Below are positions 11,351-22,211 of a stretch of DNA of 64,000 bases, one piece after another. A program made the translations under genes and the position numbers. The notes under the pieces were generated by a model. That model ran no database searches. It was not told where the DNA came from and was given only the letters and a program-made list of their open reading frames with translations. Numbering within the stretch: position 1 is the stretch's first letter; each line of letters begins with the position of its first letter. The DNA comes from Aphidius gifuensis (Eukaryota; Arthropoda; Insecta; Hymenoptera; Braconidae): assembly GCF_014905175.1 (NCBI RefSeq), contig NC_057792.1, positions 13,433,321 to 13,497,320 on the forward strand. Direction: 5' to 3'.

Positions 11351-11780
11351 TTAAATTCAATTGCATGCTTCAGTGTTTTTTAAAGAATAACCCGAAAATT
11401 TTATACTGTTTTTACTAATAATACGATAGTTCAAAATCTGTTGGACTTGATACCCTAACCTTAAAATCTTGAGTTTTGTTTTTAATTTGTTGATACTTTT
11501 ATTGCTTTCAATAATTATTACTTTAATAGTTGATACCTTAATAATTGAAATAGATAGATAATTGTGTTAAGTAGTGATACATTAAAGTTCTACGATTAAT
11601 TATTCTTTTTTGTTTTCTACTGAAAAAATCCAAAAAATATTTCCTAACGTAGCTTTTGTTTTTTTTTTTTTTTATTATTATTTTAATCTTAATATTTTTG
11701 TTCTTTTACTAAGTTGTAGGTTTTATTTTAGATTATAATAATCTGTGGTTATATCTGTGGTATTTATTGTAAACTCCACG
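11351..11780. other. Non-coding AT-rich spacer before the THAP gene
   Basis: I see no gene, tRNA or clear repeat. A T run at 11661-11673 and AT-rich sequence precede the first THAP exon; any promoter is not recognisable. Confidence 0.4.
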
Positions 11781-13292
11781 ATGCCAAGAATCTGCAATAT
11801 AAAAACATGTGGGTGCAAAGAAAAGTGTCTTCCATTATTTCCAATTCCTGTTGGTAATCAATTGCGGTAAGTAAAATCAAAACTTTTTAAATCTATTCAT
11901 ACAATTTTGTTTATTAATTATTGCAGCATAATTAAAATTAATTTAGTGGATAAATTGAAGAAATGCAGGCAAGTTTAGCTCGAAAAAAAACAAATCGCCT
12001 GAATAATTATGGCAGATATTGCTAAGGAAAGGATGTAGCCAAATGAATTAATTCTACATTAAATAGATTAATTCTACAGCAATATTTCCTATAAAAGAAT
12101 AAAATAATTGTGTCAAATGGCTGAGGAATTAATTGAAATTCATCTAGACTACAAATTACTTAATTTGACTACATCCATTCTTTAGACATTTATTCTGTAA
12201 CTTTTTATTTATTTGAATAAATAAAAAAGTTATCAACAAATGGCTATGGAAAAGATGTAGCTAAATGTTAATTTCTTTGGCTAAATTGATTCTCTAAAAA
12301 TATAGAAGAGAAACACATCCATTCCTCAGCCACTTGCCATCAAAAAATAATTTTCTTTAATAAAGAAAAGCTATCAACGAATGGCTATGGAATGGGTGTG
12401 AATAAATGTTAGTTTATCTGGCCAAATTAATTGTCTAAATATCCACAAGTAAATCACATCTATTCCTCAGCCATTTAAAATCAATGAATAATTTTTTTTG
12501 ATAAATAAAAAGCTATCATTAAATGGCTATGGAATAGATGTAAATAAATGTTAGTTTCTCTGGCCAAATTAATTGTCTAAATATCCACAAGTAAATCACA
12601 TCCATTCCTTAGCCATTAAAAATCAATAAATAATTTTTTTTATCTAATAAAGGTATCATCAAATAGCTATGGAATGATTGTGAATAAATAATAGTAAAAC
12701 ATTCAATGTTAGGTATTTTTCCGATTTGGCCCTTTTCTTTCCCTACAGTACATAAACTCAAAGAAAAAAATAAAAAAAAATTCCGATTAAAAAATTCAAA
12801 AACTAATAACTTTTTCAATAATTTTTTTTCCGAATCATAGGGCTTTGCAATGGCTGCGGGCTACCAGGAACACGGATCTTCTACATTTATCCTCTGCCGT
12901 ACTCAAAAGTCGATATGTTTGCAAATGCCATTTCGAGCCAGATATTAATGCTACGGAAAGAAAATTGCCTCGCGATGCAATCCCTACTCTTCTATTGCCA
13001 GAGCCATCATCAAACCAAGATCTTCGAGCCTTTTGCACCAAAGAACATCAAACTGCGATTTATGACCTGTTCGAAAAAGAAACTGCGGATGAGGACATTG
13101 ATAGGGTTAATGGAAAAGATGGAATAAATGATGCACCCGACTTGAACCAGAATGGCTTCCCTGTGACGCTTGCAGTTCAACTTGATGAAACGATGGATGT
13201 TGGGGTGAATGATTATGATTGTGAAACGATAGAGGACACAAATCCGACTCCGAGCGGTTCGTCTGCAAAAAGAGTTCGAAAACAACGTTTCG
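11781..13292 (+). CDS. THAP-domain zinc-finger protein, first two coding exons
   Basis: Exon 1 (ATG 11781 to about 11869) encodes MPRICNIKTCGCKEKC and FPIP, the N-terminal C-x(n)-C half of a THAP DNA-binding domain, and ends at CG|GTAAGT. Exon 2 (12841-13292) begins after CATAG, joins in phase, and encodes WLRATRNT, SRYVCKCHF (the C-x2-H-like second half of the zinc site: CKCHF) and a LPRDAIPTLLLP end (the AVPT-like box), so the C2CH finger is complete across the junction. The rest of exon 2 is an acidic linker ending KRVRKQRFG at a GTAAGT donor. THAP fingers bind DNA in P-element transposases and in host transcription regulators; which type this is cannot be told, because no later exon is recognised downstream. 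The intron 11870-12840 is filled with hairpin repeats. Confidence 0.7.
11990..12700. repeat. Intronic tandem array of ~140-bp hairpin units
   Basis: Inside the THAP intron, units start with ATGGCTATGGAA at about 12242, 12380, 12518 and 12665 and each ends with the inverse motif ACATCCATTCCTCAGCCA. A decayed earlier unit covers 12020-12190. Each unit is therefore a small inverted-repeat element, and the array looks like a tandem multiplication of a MITE. A single relative lies at 15740-15845. Confidence 0.65.
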
Positions 13293-14010
13293 GTAAGTTT
13301 TACATATATTTTTATTAACAGTTCGAAAGTTTCCGATAGTAGTTAGGAATAGTCAGTCTCACCTGATTTATTTGTATATCAGTAGGGACCGAAAAAAGTC
13401 GGCCAGATGTGGGAAAAATTATATTTCGTACATGTTATCTCAGACCTATGGATTCAGTGATTTTTAGAAGCTGTTATTTTTTTATTTTAGGGTTTTTCTA
13501 TTCAATTATTAGGTAGCGGGAAAGAAAAAGATGTCCCCAACGTCCTGTGTTCCTTACGTGATTTGCTGCCTTAGAAAATATTAATAAATAAAATAAAATA
13601 ATATATTTTTTAAAAAGCAAATTAATTTTCCAATTTAAAAATAAAATTATTACCCGGGAAAAAATGAAAAGATCTTCTTAGATATAATAATATATCAAGA
13701 GATCTCAGGATATCTTGATATTAAAACATATCGAGAGATAACTAAATATATCGATTATGGCGCTATTTTTTAATATCAAAGAAGATATCATAATATATTC
13801 AGATATATCACAATATATTCAGATATATTATAATATATTTCAATATATCATAATATATTTAGATGTATCATAATATATTCAGATATCATAGTATATTTAG
13901 ATATATCATCAGGAGAAAAATTTATGCAAAAAAAATACTATCTGTAATTGTTTAAAACAATTCATTTTTATTATTTATATATTTGTAATGATTTATTCGA
14001 TTATTATTGA
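13293..14010. repeat. Non-coding spacer with ATATC microsatellite
   Basis: No exon is recognised after the THAP donor. From about 13680 to 13915 the DNA is a degenerate array of ATATATCATAATATATTCAG-like words. The remainder is plain AT-rich sequence. Confidence 0.5.
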
Positions 14011-14019
14011 CCGAAAAAG

Positions 14020-14215
14020 TACACCATAAATACTTGACATCACCAGGACTTGAACACGGTATCTTCTAGTTGAAACTCCAGAGTCTTACTTACTTAACCA
14101 TAGCAGCAACAATTGGAGGTGACGAAAAAATGTTTTACTTCAATATACATTATAATCATGGCAATCCAAGAATTAACCAACACCAATATATAAATTTTAT
14201 TTGTTTCATATACCC
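14020..14215 (-). repeat. tRNA-headed SINE-like repeat
   Basis: Read on the minus strand, a tRNA-like head carries a B-box-like GTGTTCAAGTCCTGG and an A-box-like TGGTTAAGTAAG about 40 bp upstream of it. A close relative lies in the same orientation at 61290-61530, sharing the flanking text TCATGGCAATCCAAGAAT, so this is a dispersed SINE family rather than a tRNA gene. Confidence 0.55.
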
Positions 14216-15739
14216 CGGAATGTATTTTCCCAATTTATGACGAAAAAAATTCACGGAGACTGGGAGCCGAAAAGGCTTAGCCGTAGATCATATAACTTTG
14301 GAACTAATTGTCGTAATGACTCCGGATTTCGCCTAAAAGAAGCGTCTCTGAAAATTCTATCGCCTCTAATAGAAAAAAGCATGATCTAATCAGTCAATTT
14401 TTTATATTCTCCAAAAAATGAAAAAAAAAATTTTTTTTTTTTTTTTTTTCACGAAAAATACTGTTCGTACCAAAATAGTATATGATATAACTAGTACGTG
14501 AAGTAGGTGATTCTTGCACGAGTATTGACACCTTCAAAGTCTTGGAGGATCACCTTCTTCACGGACGAGTTATACATATAGAATATTTTTTGACACGAGT
14601 TTTGTAATATGGACGCCATTTTGCCCGAATAAAGTGCGTAAGAATACTTTTACGGACAATTTCTTGTTAAAAAATTGTGCATAAAAGTATTTCTTTACAA
14701 GTTATACAATAAGGAGTTATAGATTTTTAAAAAATTATTATTTTAAACCTAATATGAAACCTCTGTGACTACTCTATTTTGAGTTATAGCTTGTGCCGTT
14801 TTCATTTTTTAGAAAAGGTATAACTCGTGATAAAATGGTGTTATAGACTTCGTATTAGGCGTCAAACATGCGTACTCCAAAAATCTATCACCTTTCCAAA
14901 ACAATTTTGATCTATGAAACACATTTTTTATAAAAAATAAAAAAACACCGATTTTTTTTTTTTTAAATTTAGTTGTTAGAAAAAAAAAAAAGTGACTGAA
15001 CAGACAATGCCCTTTCCTATGATGGGCGATGGAGTTTTAAAAGATAGGTTGTTTATGTCTGATACGAAGTCTCTTTATTACAATTTTCTCAAAAGTTAAT
15101 GCTTGTCTAGTTTTTTAGTAATTTTTAAAAAACGCCCTAACTTTTGCGAAAATCGTCATAGATACTTTGTACGAGATTTAAAAAGAGTGCGTGGTAAAAT
15201 TCTTCAATTTTTATTTAAAACTTTTTCAAGATAAATTATAGTTTTCAGAAAATAATAAAAAATAGAATTTTTGTCATTTTTATTTCAAGGATCGATTATT
15301 CAAAATCATTAAAATAAATAAAAAGACTTGGTAACGTTTGTTGGGGCGTGTAGCCCGCGTTACCCGTTGAAAATTAAAAATTTTCAATACTCCGGCTAGG
15401 GCCATGGTTATCTTAATTTTTTAGATATAATAAAATTATGGTTTTTAAATAATTTTATGGTTTATTGATAATAAAATTATGCAAAAATAAATTTTTATGT
15501 TTATTTTTTTTTTTCCTCAAAAAATATTGGAGATAGCAGAAAGAACCCACAATGCGGGCGATAGAGTTTTTTGAGACGCAAAATAAGGGCCGATTACGAA
15601 GTTTTTAATCCAATTCTACGTTGAGTTATTTATTGCCTAATTTTTCAAAATTGTTAAAAAATTGATTAAAAATGCTATAACTTTCAGGATACTGAAGATA
15701 GAAACATTGTATTAGGCTCAATTGAAAGTTATTACTGCT

Positions 15740-15845
15740 GGCGAATGGCTAAGGAATCGGTGTGTTTTACCTGTTAATTTCTGAGCAATTAATGTAGCCA
15801 AAGAAATTAACAGGTCAGTCACATATTTTTTTCAGCCATTGGTCG
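15740..15845. mobile_element. Single hairpin MITE of the THAP-intron family
   Basis: Starts GAATGGCTAAGGAATCGGTGTG and ends with CACAT..TTCAGCCATT in inverse orientation, with an inner inverted pair around TTAATTTCT. It matches the ends of the repeat units at 12240-12700. Confidence 0.5.
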
Positions 15846-16297
15846 TATATATATCTTTTATAATTTATATATCTTTTTTTTTTTTCAAATTTCAAGGTTT
15901 TTATTTTCTGCCACAAAAACTATTGTTTAGAGTAGAAAAAGTCCATGTTGCGGGCGATAGAGTTTGCAAAAACGCATTTTTTAAGCCTACAACGTAGTCT
16001 CTAGCTTAATTTTTTAGGCGTTATTGATGGCGCCATTTAGTCATTTTTTCGGACCACCATATTTGGAGTTATTATTAACATGGAGACTTCGTATTAGGCT
16101 TAAAAGAAGCGTCTTCAAAAGATCTAGTGCTTTTTTAAAAATTTTTGCTCTATGATGAATACTTTTTAAGAAAAAAAAAAAAAAATGTCTTTTTTTTTTT
16201 TAAATTTTAAGGTTTTTTTTTTGGTTCAAAAACTATTGTTTGGAGCAGAAAAAGTCCATGATGCGGGCGATAGAGTTTTCAAAAACGCATTTTTTAA

Positions 16298-17842
16298 GGC
16301 GAAGCAATACCTTTGGTTTCAAGTGAACCCTAACCTATATTTATCGATAGAGCGAATTCCCGCCCCATCTATGAGTCCCAAAGTACATTGGGCCCATACT
16401 TCGGCATAGCCGGGACACTTTTTACCCTAAATCTATATAACCATGCTTTACAACAAATGAGGTTTCATATACTTCAACTTGTTAAACAATATAATATTGT
16501 CATATTGAAACCTTGTCCTAAAATAATTATTAATATATTATAATTATCTTTTATGTATATTGAAATAAGTATTCATAATTTTCTCAATACATAAATACAA
16601 AAATATATTACTAATATTGACAAGACGGGATGCAAAAAAAAATAATGATCTCAATATTATAAAATGTACTTTACATATTTATTTTGAATCCAATCAAAAC
16701 ATTATTTTTTCAATCATGCAATAAAGCGTAGTTCTATTTTAAAAACAAAATAGATTATACGTGCATACAATAATGAATTCTGGTGACGTCTAAAACTTGA
16801 AAAATATTGAGACTTATTACGTGTCATTATTATAATTTATAATAATTATTCAGTACCATGCACTTTGATTTGACATATATATTAAATCATATATCAATCA
16901 TGAAATAACTGGTCACCAAAATTTTACATTATTTATAATCTTTTCTTTAAGATTTGAGGTTCATGCTTAATATAAAAAACCATGCAAAATTCATAACATA
17001 TCTGTTTTTGATAATACGGTTCTGGCATTGCTGGTATTATTATAATATTGTCATTATTATAATCACAGAAATGTTTAAGAATACTTGCAAGCAAATCTAT
17101 TATGAACTACTAGAATATAAAAAACCATGCTAAATATAAAACACCATGCAAAATTCATAACAAATATGTAATTGTTGTAATTTTTTTTTTTGTCAACTTG
17201 ATGTTACAAAATGTAAACAAACTAGTATTTTCTTCTAACTACTTACATACAAAGCAAAACCAAAATCCGATTTTTTACTGTTTGGCACAACACGGACTCT
17301 TAAAATTGTTTTTAAAAACTTTTTTCTTAATAATAATAATCGATTCTTTACTGTAATTGATTTTTATAATTATAATCTCTACAAGCACTTACAATTCACA
17401 TCATGGGCATTGGGCCCCCAACCTAAATTTCATCCCCCAAGTTGCAGAAGCGTTCTCAGTGCCATCTAGTTTTTACAAATTTTGAAGAATGACGTGGTGA
17501 TTGATGATAAAAAAGGTCATAATTATTAAAAAAAAACAATGAAAATTTTTTTTATAATTTACAATTTTTAAGATAATCAGCCCATCGGCCATATTATTCT
17601 AAGTTCTCCTGCAAATTCTGGAAACTGAGAATGCATTTTTAAATGAAAACGGGTCAATCGCGTTTTTATAGAAAACTGTAATTTATTAATAATTTTTTTT
17701 TGTTATTAACAATTTTTGAGACAATCAGCCCATCGGCCATGCAATTTTATATTGACCTTCAAAATTTCATGCCTCTAAGTTCAATATTAAAAGAGTTTGG
17801 GCGATTCTTGTGAAACGCTTTTTTCAAAGGTATTGCTTCGCC
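16298..17842. mobile_element. piggyBac-like non-autonomous element, TTAA flanked
   Basis: The left end reads TTAA then GGCGAAGCAATACCTTTG; the right end reads CAAAGGTATTGCTTCGCC then TTAA. The terminal inverted repeats are 18 bp and perfect, and the TTAA target duplication is the hallmark of piggyBac transposition. The 1545-bp interior has no transposase, only AT-rich DNA including two related segments with ATCAGCCCATCGGCCAT (17576 and 17720). It sits within one satellite unit, which resumes after it. Confidence 0.8.
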
Positions 17843-19306
17843 TTAAGCTTAACAGGAAGTCTCTATTTTGATTTTTTTACGAGTTATTGTTAGCGCCGTT
17901 TTTCGTTTTTTTTCGAACGACCATATTTGGAGTTATTATCATCATAGAGACTTTGTATTAGGCTCAAAAGTAGCTCCTTCGAAAGATCTAGTGCTTTTCA
18001 AAAAATGTTTGCTCTATGATGCATACTTTTTGAGGAAAAAAAAAAAAATGTCTTTTTTTTTTTTTTCAATTTCAAGGTTTTTTTTTTTGGTTCAAAAACT
18101 ATTGCTTGTAGCAGAAAAAGTCCTATATGCGGGCGATAGAGTTTTTGTAGACGCATTATTTGAGCCTAAAACGAAGTCTCTATTTTGATTTTTTAACGAG
18201 TTATTGTTGGCGCCGTTTTTCGTTGTTTTTTTTTGGACCACCATATTTGGAATTATTACATGATAGAGACTTCGTATTAGGGTCAAAAGTAGCTTCTCCA
18301 AAAGATATTGTGCTATTCAAAAAATTTTTGCTCCATGATGCATACTTTTTGTCTTTTTTTTTTTTTTTAATTTTGAGGTTTTTTTTTTTTGGTTCAAAAA
18401 CCATTGCTTGTAGCAGAAAAAGTCCATTATGTGAGCGATAGAGTTTTTGAAGACGCATTTTTTGAGCTTAAAACGAAGTCTCTATTTTGATTTTTTTACG
18501 AGTTATTGTTAGCGCCGTTTTTCGTTTTTTTTCGAACCACCATATTTGGAGTTATTATCATCATAGAGACTTTGTATTAGGCTCAAAAGTAGCTCCTTCG
18601 AAAGATCTAGTGCTTTTCAAAAAATTTGTGCTCTATGTTGCATACTTTTTGAGAAAAAAAAAAAAATGTCTTTTTTTTTTTTTTAATTTCAAGGTTTTTC
18701 TTTTTTGGTTCGAAAACTATCGCTCATGGCGGAAAAAGTCCATAATGCGGGCTCTAGAGTTTTTGTAGACGCATTTTTTGAGCCGAAAACGAAGTCTCTA
18801 TCTTGATTTTTTTTATAAGTTATTGCTGGCGCCATTTTTTGCACAATTGAAAAAATTTTTGTATAAACGTTTGTCTTTTTTTAATTTGAATGCTTATCCA
18901 TTTTAAAGAAATAAAACATGATAGAGAAATATCTAAAGATCATATCAACCCTCGTAACTTATGCTCTCAGATTCATAGTTTAGATGGCATTAAATTTAGA
19001 ACAAAGAACAAACATTTTCCAAAAATCGATTTTTCCATTTTTTTTTCTAAAACTTTTAGTCACAGGGAAAAAGTTTATGATGGTTTTCGAAGAGTTTTTC
19101 GAGGCGCTTCTTTTGAGCTACGAACGAACTTTCTAAGTTCAGTGGTTCAAAAGTTATAGACTTTTTTTTTTTTCGTTGATAAATCCAATACTGCGGCTGA
19201 GCCTATGGCTCCTAGCCTCCGTAAAATTTAACACAGCCCTATCCGGTGTATTGAAAATTTTCTATTTTTAACGGTAACGCGAGACACATGCCCCAACAAA
19301 CGTTTC

Positions 19307-19728
19307 CAGATCTTTTTTCTTTTTTTTGAAATTTTCGTTATGTAAAAAAAACAAATAAGTAACTATTATATATACAGTATATAATAATTATATACAATTT
19401 TATACAATTACTGAACAAAAAACTTTCAATATCAACTACATAACAACGACAGTAGAAGGGCGACTTTGTGGAATGCGGTTCCCCCCCTTCCCCCCTCGTG
19501 TGTGTTGTGCTGGGGTGCATGGGCCGATAGTACAGGGTTGCATGGAATTGTATAGGAATAGAGGCGCCTGGGTCCGTATAGGGTAAAAATGCATGGGTGA
19601 CGTCACGGGGCAACGGTAAAAATATATAATATTATTCTTATCCTATGGAAATAAATTTTAAGACTTTTTTTTTTAAATATAAATTAAATTTTTATTTTCT
19701 CAAATTTTTATTTTTTACAATTTTTATT
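19307..19728. other. Non-coding spacer with short GC-richer patch
   Basis: No gene is supported. A GC-richer patch at 19480-19615 contains C runs and GTGACGTCAC (a palindromic CRE-like octamer core TGACGTCA). Whether this is a regulatory site is unknown. Confidence 0.35.
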
Positions 19729-20321
19729 TCAAACATCAGTTTCATCCACACTGTGTATACTTCCAGGATAATCTATTTCAGGCCCACGAGGTGTACGTAA
19801 ATGTTCTTGTATAGCAACAGCCTCTTCATAATTTCTTTGTTTAACAAATTCATATCTATTCTTCATCCACTTTTTTATTTGACGCGCAACTTGGAGGGCG
19901 CATCCTGTTTCTTTCTGTAACCCATGGTGAGTACAGGTTGTTGACGGTGGTAATTGTTTGATAAATTCCGGCCGAAATTTCTCTTTATCAACATCTCTGA
20001 TTGCCGCGCATAGTACTTTCTCGAGATATTCACAGGATTCTTGCCAGAACTCAAAATAAGTCTGCTTTTTGATGCGAGGGTCCCTAAAACGTTGATGACT
20101 TGTGCTTCCTCAGACTCACCATCGAACCAATTTATTTTTAGTCTACGGGTACGCTTCAGGTTTTCATAACGGCCATACGCTGAGAGTGTTGTAAAGTCAC
20201 AAGGTGACGTTAAAAGCCAATGACCAGCTATTTTTTTATTTATACCAAACACAGCAATTTCTTTTGGTGAAAAAGTAAAATCTTTTTCTACAAAACCAAG
20301 AACAACAATAGCGATATCCAT
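19729..20321 (-). pseudogene. Conserved insect/virus-associated protein of unknown function, frameshifted
   Basis: Read from ATG 20321 the frame gives MDIAIVVLGF, SPKEIAVFGI and HWLLTSPCDF, then ENLKRTRRLKINWFDG. Near 20090-20100 the reading must shift by one base; the second frame then gives FRDPRIKKQ, a Cys/His cluster CTHHGLQKETGC followed by ALQVARQIKKW, and ends at TGA 19729. The order of a GF strand, an F-x-PP/SPCDF loop, a W-x-G segment and a C-x2-H...C-A-L helix matches a family of uncharacterised proteins common in arthropod genomes and mobile elements, possibly nuclease-like; I recognise the pattern but not the function. The frameshift makes it a pseudogene unless it is an assembly error. 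Confidence 0.4.
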
Positions 20322-20654
20322 GACGGTCAAATAAAGACTAAAGTAGTTTTCGAAAACACAGATAAATCCAAAATTCTTATTATGATTATTATTATAGAGG
20401 TAGGGGAAAAAAATATACAAGTCAAATTATTTTCAAATACAGGGAATTAATTATTATTATCTTTATTCATTTATTTATATTTCAAATACAATCATTCATT
20501 ATTATTATTTATTTATTTATTTTTTTTTTAAATACAAGGAATTTATTATTTTTTTTTTTATTTATTATTATTATTATTATTTTTATTTATTTTTCTTAAA
20601 ATACAAACCATTCATTTATTCAAAATTATTTTTTATTTAGTGTCGCTGGCCATA
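20322..20654. other. AT-rich spacer with ATT-repeat tracts
   Basis: Contains TTATT/TTATTTAT tracts at 20450-20640. No gene or signal is seen. Confidence 0.4.
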
Positions 20655-21221
20655 CACGGAGAGAAATCCCAGCAAATATTACTGTAGTGGTATCGTAAAA
20701 ATCATAGCTGACGTCATCAAAGCGACTAATTCCCACTTATTATAATGATTATTATTATATTTCATCTAAATTTTTTACTGTAGTGTACCGGAATTTTTGG
20801 GAGTCTCGAGTTAATGGTATACTTTATGCCAGAAATTACTGTAGTGTACAGCAGGTTTTCCCGCCAGATGGCACGAATATTTATTGAAAATCAAGTGTGT
20901 TCCTAATCTCTTCTAAAAAAGTTTATTGTTTTTATTTTATTCATGAATTTAAATTATAATACGGTGAAACACATGAAAATTATAAAATGGTTTATTTTTT
21001 TTAAATTAATAAACACGTTACATTTTTATTCTGATGTTTAAATAATAAGGTTTTATTTAATTTTTTGTGACGTTTTTTTGTTTTGTTTTGATTAAGATTA
21101 CCGTAGTGTAGTAGGAAATTCTAGTCGATCCTGGTGGCCTTCCCACGCAACTTCTCAATTTCCAGTAGACTACAGTAAAATTTGTTTGATACGGATTATT
21201 TGCTGCGGATTTCTCTCTGTG
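20655..21221. mobile_element. MITE with CACGGAGAGAAATCC ends, TA flanked
   Basis: The left end CACGGAGAGAAATCC and the right end GGATTTCTCTCTGTG are inverse apart from one base and are each flanked by TA. A further inverse pair AGCAAATA/TATTTGCT lies just inside. Within, the word TACTGTAGTG recurs several times in both orientations. No ORF. It inserted six codons before the end of the ORF now reading 21196-21906. Two other elements in this window (54228 and 60576) share the CAC..AGAG end. Confidence 0.75.
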
Positions 21222-21960
21222 TATGGTCTACATAATGAGAAGGTGTTGGTCCACGATACCCCACAGGATTTAAACTGTTTGGTGCAGTGGCAGGATAAAT
21301 AAAGTCGTATAACTGATCAAAATTCTTGACTAAAATATTATACAATAAAGGCAAACATGGATCCATAAAACCCGGTTCAAGTTTTGTGTTGTCTTCAGTG
21401 GATTTCTGTATTTCCTCAAATAAATAGTCCCCAACAATCATCTGTAAATTATGCTGAAGAGTTTCTTTATGAATACGTACACCTCCAAAGTTTTTTCGTA
21501 GATATTCTATAATGCCATCCGAGTAAATATCTGCAGGATAATGAGTCAATATTTTTTGACAAGCTGCTACCCATGTTCCGAGAGAGGATAATGTCCTCAA
21601 AGTTTTTTTCAGAAATAATAAACGGACATTCCCTTGTTCAAAAAGAATACCTCGTTCACGTTTATGGTCTGTGGCTGGAAAACTTATAGTTAAATCTCCA
21701 AGATGTACTGGTTGAGTGCAATTGAGTTTGAAGTCCAGTCTCGAATCGTCACCATCATAACAATATAAAAATGATATACACATTTTCGTCAACGGTATCC
21801 ATTGCGTCTCGTTATCCAAAAAAATAGTTCTTTTAGTATCACTAACTATAATTTGTATTGCAGATTTGAAATACTCGCCACTTGTCCACTCAAGACCAAC
21901 ACACAATGATTTTGTTGTATAAAATGAATTGACGCATAGAAGGACGTCGGAGTTAACTTG
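21196..21960 (-). CDS. Unrecognised protein, 3' end replaced by a MITE
   Basis: The open frame (236 residues from a TTG at 21906) is open still further upstream to about 21960, and no ATG is seen in that extension, so the true start is unknown and lies across the tRNA-like insertion. The protein is mixed alpha/beta with CVGLEWTSGEY, FLYCYDGDD, a Cys-poor middle and a helix-rich second half; I do not recognise it. The last residues (after HYVDH) are read from MITE sequence at 21196-21221. Taking out the MITE and one TA copy would return the frame to a stop a few codons on, so the insertion is recent relative to the ORF. It lies between an F-type envelope relic and the frameshifted gene at 19.7 kb, same strand, and could belong to one decayed element. 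Confidence 0.4.
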   Translation of the reverse strand, partial: QVNSDVLLCVNSFYTTKSLCVGLEWTSGEYFKSAIQIIVSDTKRTIFLDNETQWIPLTKMCISFLYCYDGDDSRLDFKLNCTQPVHLGDLTISFPATDHKRERGILFEQGNVRLLFLKKTLRTLSSLGTWVAACQKILTHYPADIYSDGIIEYLRKNFGGVRIHKETLQHNLQMIVGDYLFEEIQKSTEDNTKLEPGFMDPCLPLLYNILVKNFDQLYDFIYPATAPNSLNPVGYRGPTPSHYVDHTQREIRSK

Positions 21961-21982
21961 ATGAAACTTAGAAAAAATAAGA

Positions 21983-22054
21983 AGCCCTGTGGTCTAGTGG
22001 TCAAGGCGTTTGCCCGGAAAGCAAAAGACCCGGGTTCGATTCCCGGCGGGGGAA
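21983..22054 (+). tRNA. tRNA-like sequence, probably pseudogene or SINE head
   Basis: A cloverleaf can be drawn. The D arm is GTCT/AGGC, the anticodon stem TTTGC/GCAAA with loop CCGGAAA, and the T arm CCGGG-TTCGATT-CCCGG, with good A box (TGGTCTAGTGG) and B box (GGTTCGATTCC). Against a real gene: position 33 is C rather than T, the apparent anticodon GGA (Ser) lacks the long variable arm of tRNA-Ser, and the outer two acceptor pairs do not form. The body is closest to tRNA-Glu/Asp types. It is flanked by inverted AAACTTAGAAAAA segments at 21964 and 22060. Confidence 0.5.
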
Positions 22055-22211
22055 CTTCGTTATTTTTCTAAGTTTCTGGTTTTTTTCAATCAGTTGTATA
22101 TGGTAAAACGAGAACCCTGTCGTACTGAGCCATGTTGAATAACTGATGAAATAAACTTTTTTTCAAATGCTTTTATACTTTTTCAAAATAAGAGTGGGAG
22201 AGCTGTAGATT

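Larger units (their letters stand above)
14750..19165. repeat. ~310-bp satellite array with GCGGGCGATAGAGTTTT core
   Basis: The core GCGGGCGATAGAGTTT recurs at about 15556, 15950, 16264, 18128, 18436 (as GTGAGCG) and 18745. Adjacent intact units are about 305-320 bp apart and also share CGTTTTTCGTTTTTTTC, CACCATATTTGGAGTTATTA and AGATCTAGTGCTTTT. Units left of 15500 are strongly diverged. Open frames across it are by-products of the repeat. Confidence 0.75.
15331..19306. mobile_element. Large inverted-repeat-bounded unit carrying a satellite
   Basis: At 15331 the string AACGTTTGTTGGGGC, followed by CGCGTTACC and a CTCCGGCTAGG-type segment, is repeated in inverse at 19192-19306, where it reads GGTAACGCGAGAC and CCCCAACAAACGTT. 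The two ends are about 4 kb apart and face each other. Everything between is satellite plus a piggyBac-like insertion; no transposase frame is present. A foldback-type or satellite-bearing non-autonomous transposon is the simplest reading, but an inverted pair of older repeats is possible. Confidence 0.45.

Noticed and set aside
18092..18768. Several 60-106-residue frames in the 310-bp satellite
   Set aside because: They repeat with the satellite unit, in both strands, and have no conserved domain.
21983..22054. Functional tRNA-Ser(GGA) gene
   Set aside because: Lacks T33, lacks the long variable arm of tRNA-Ser, and the outer acceptor pairs do not form.
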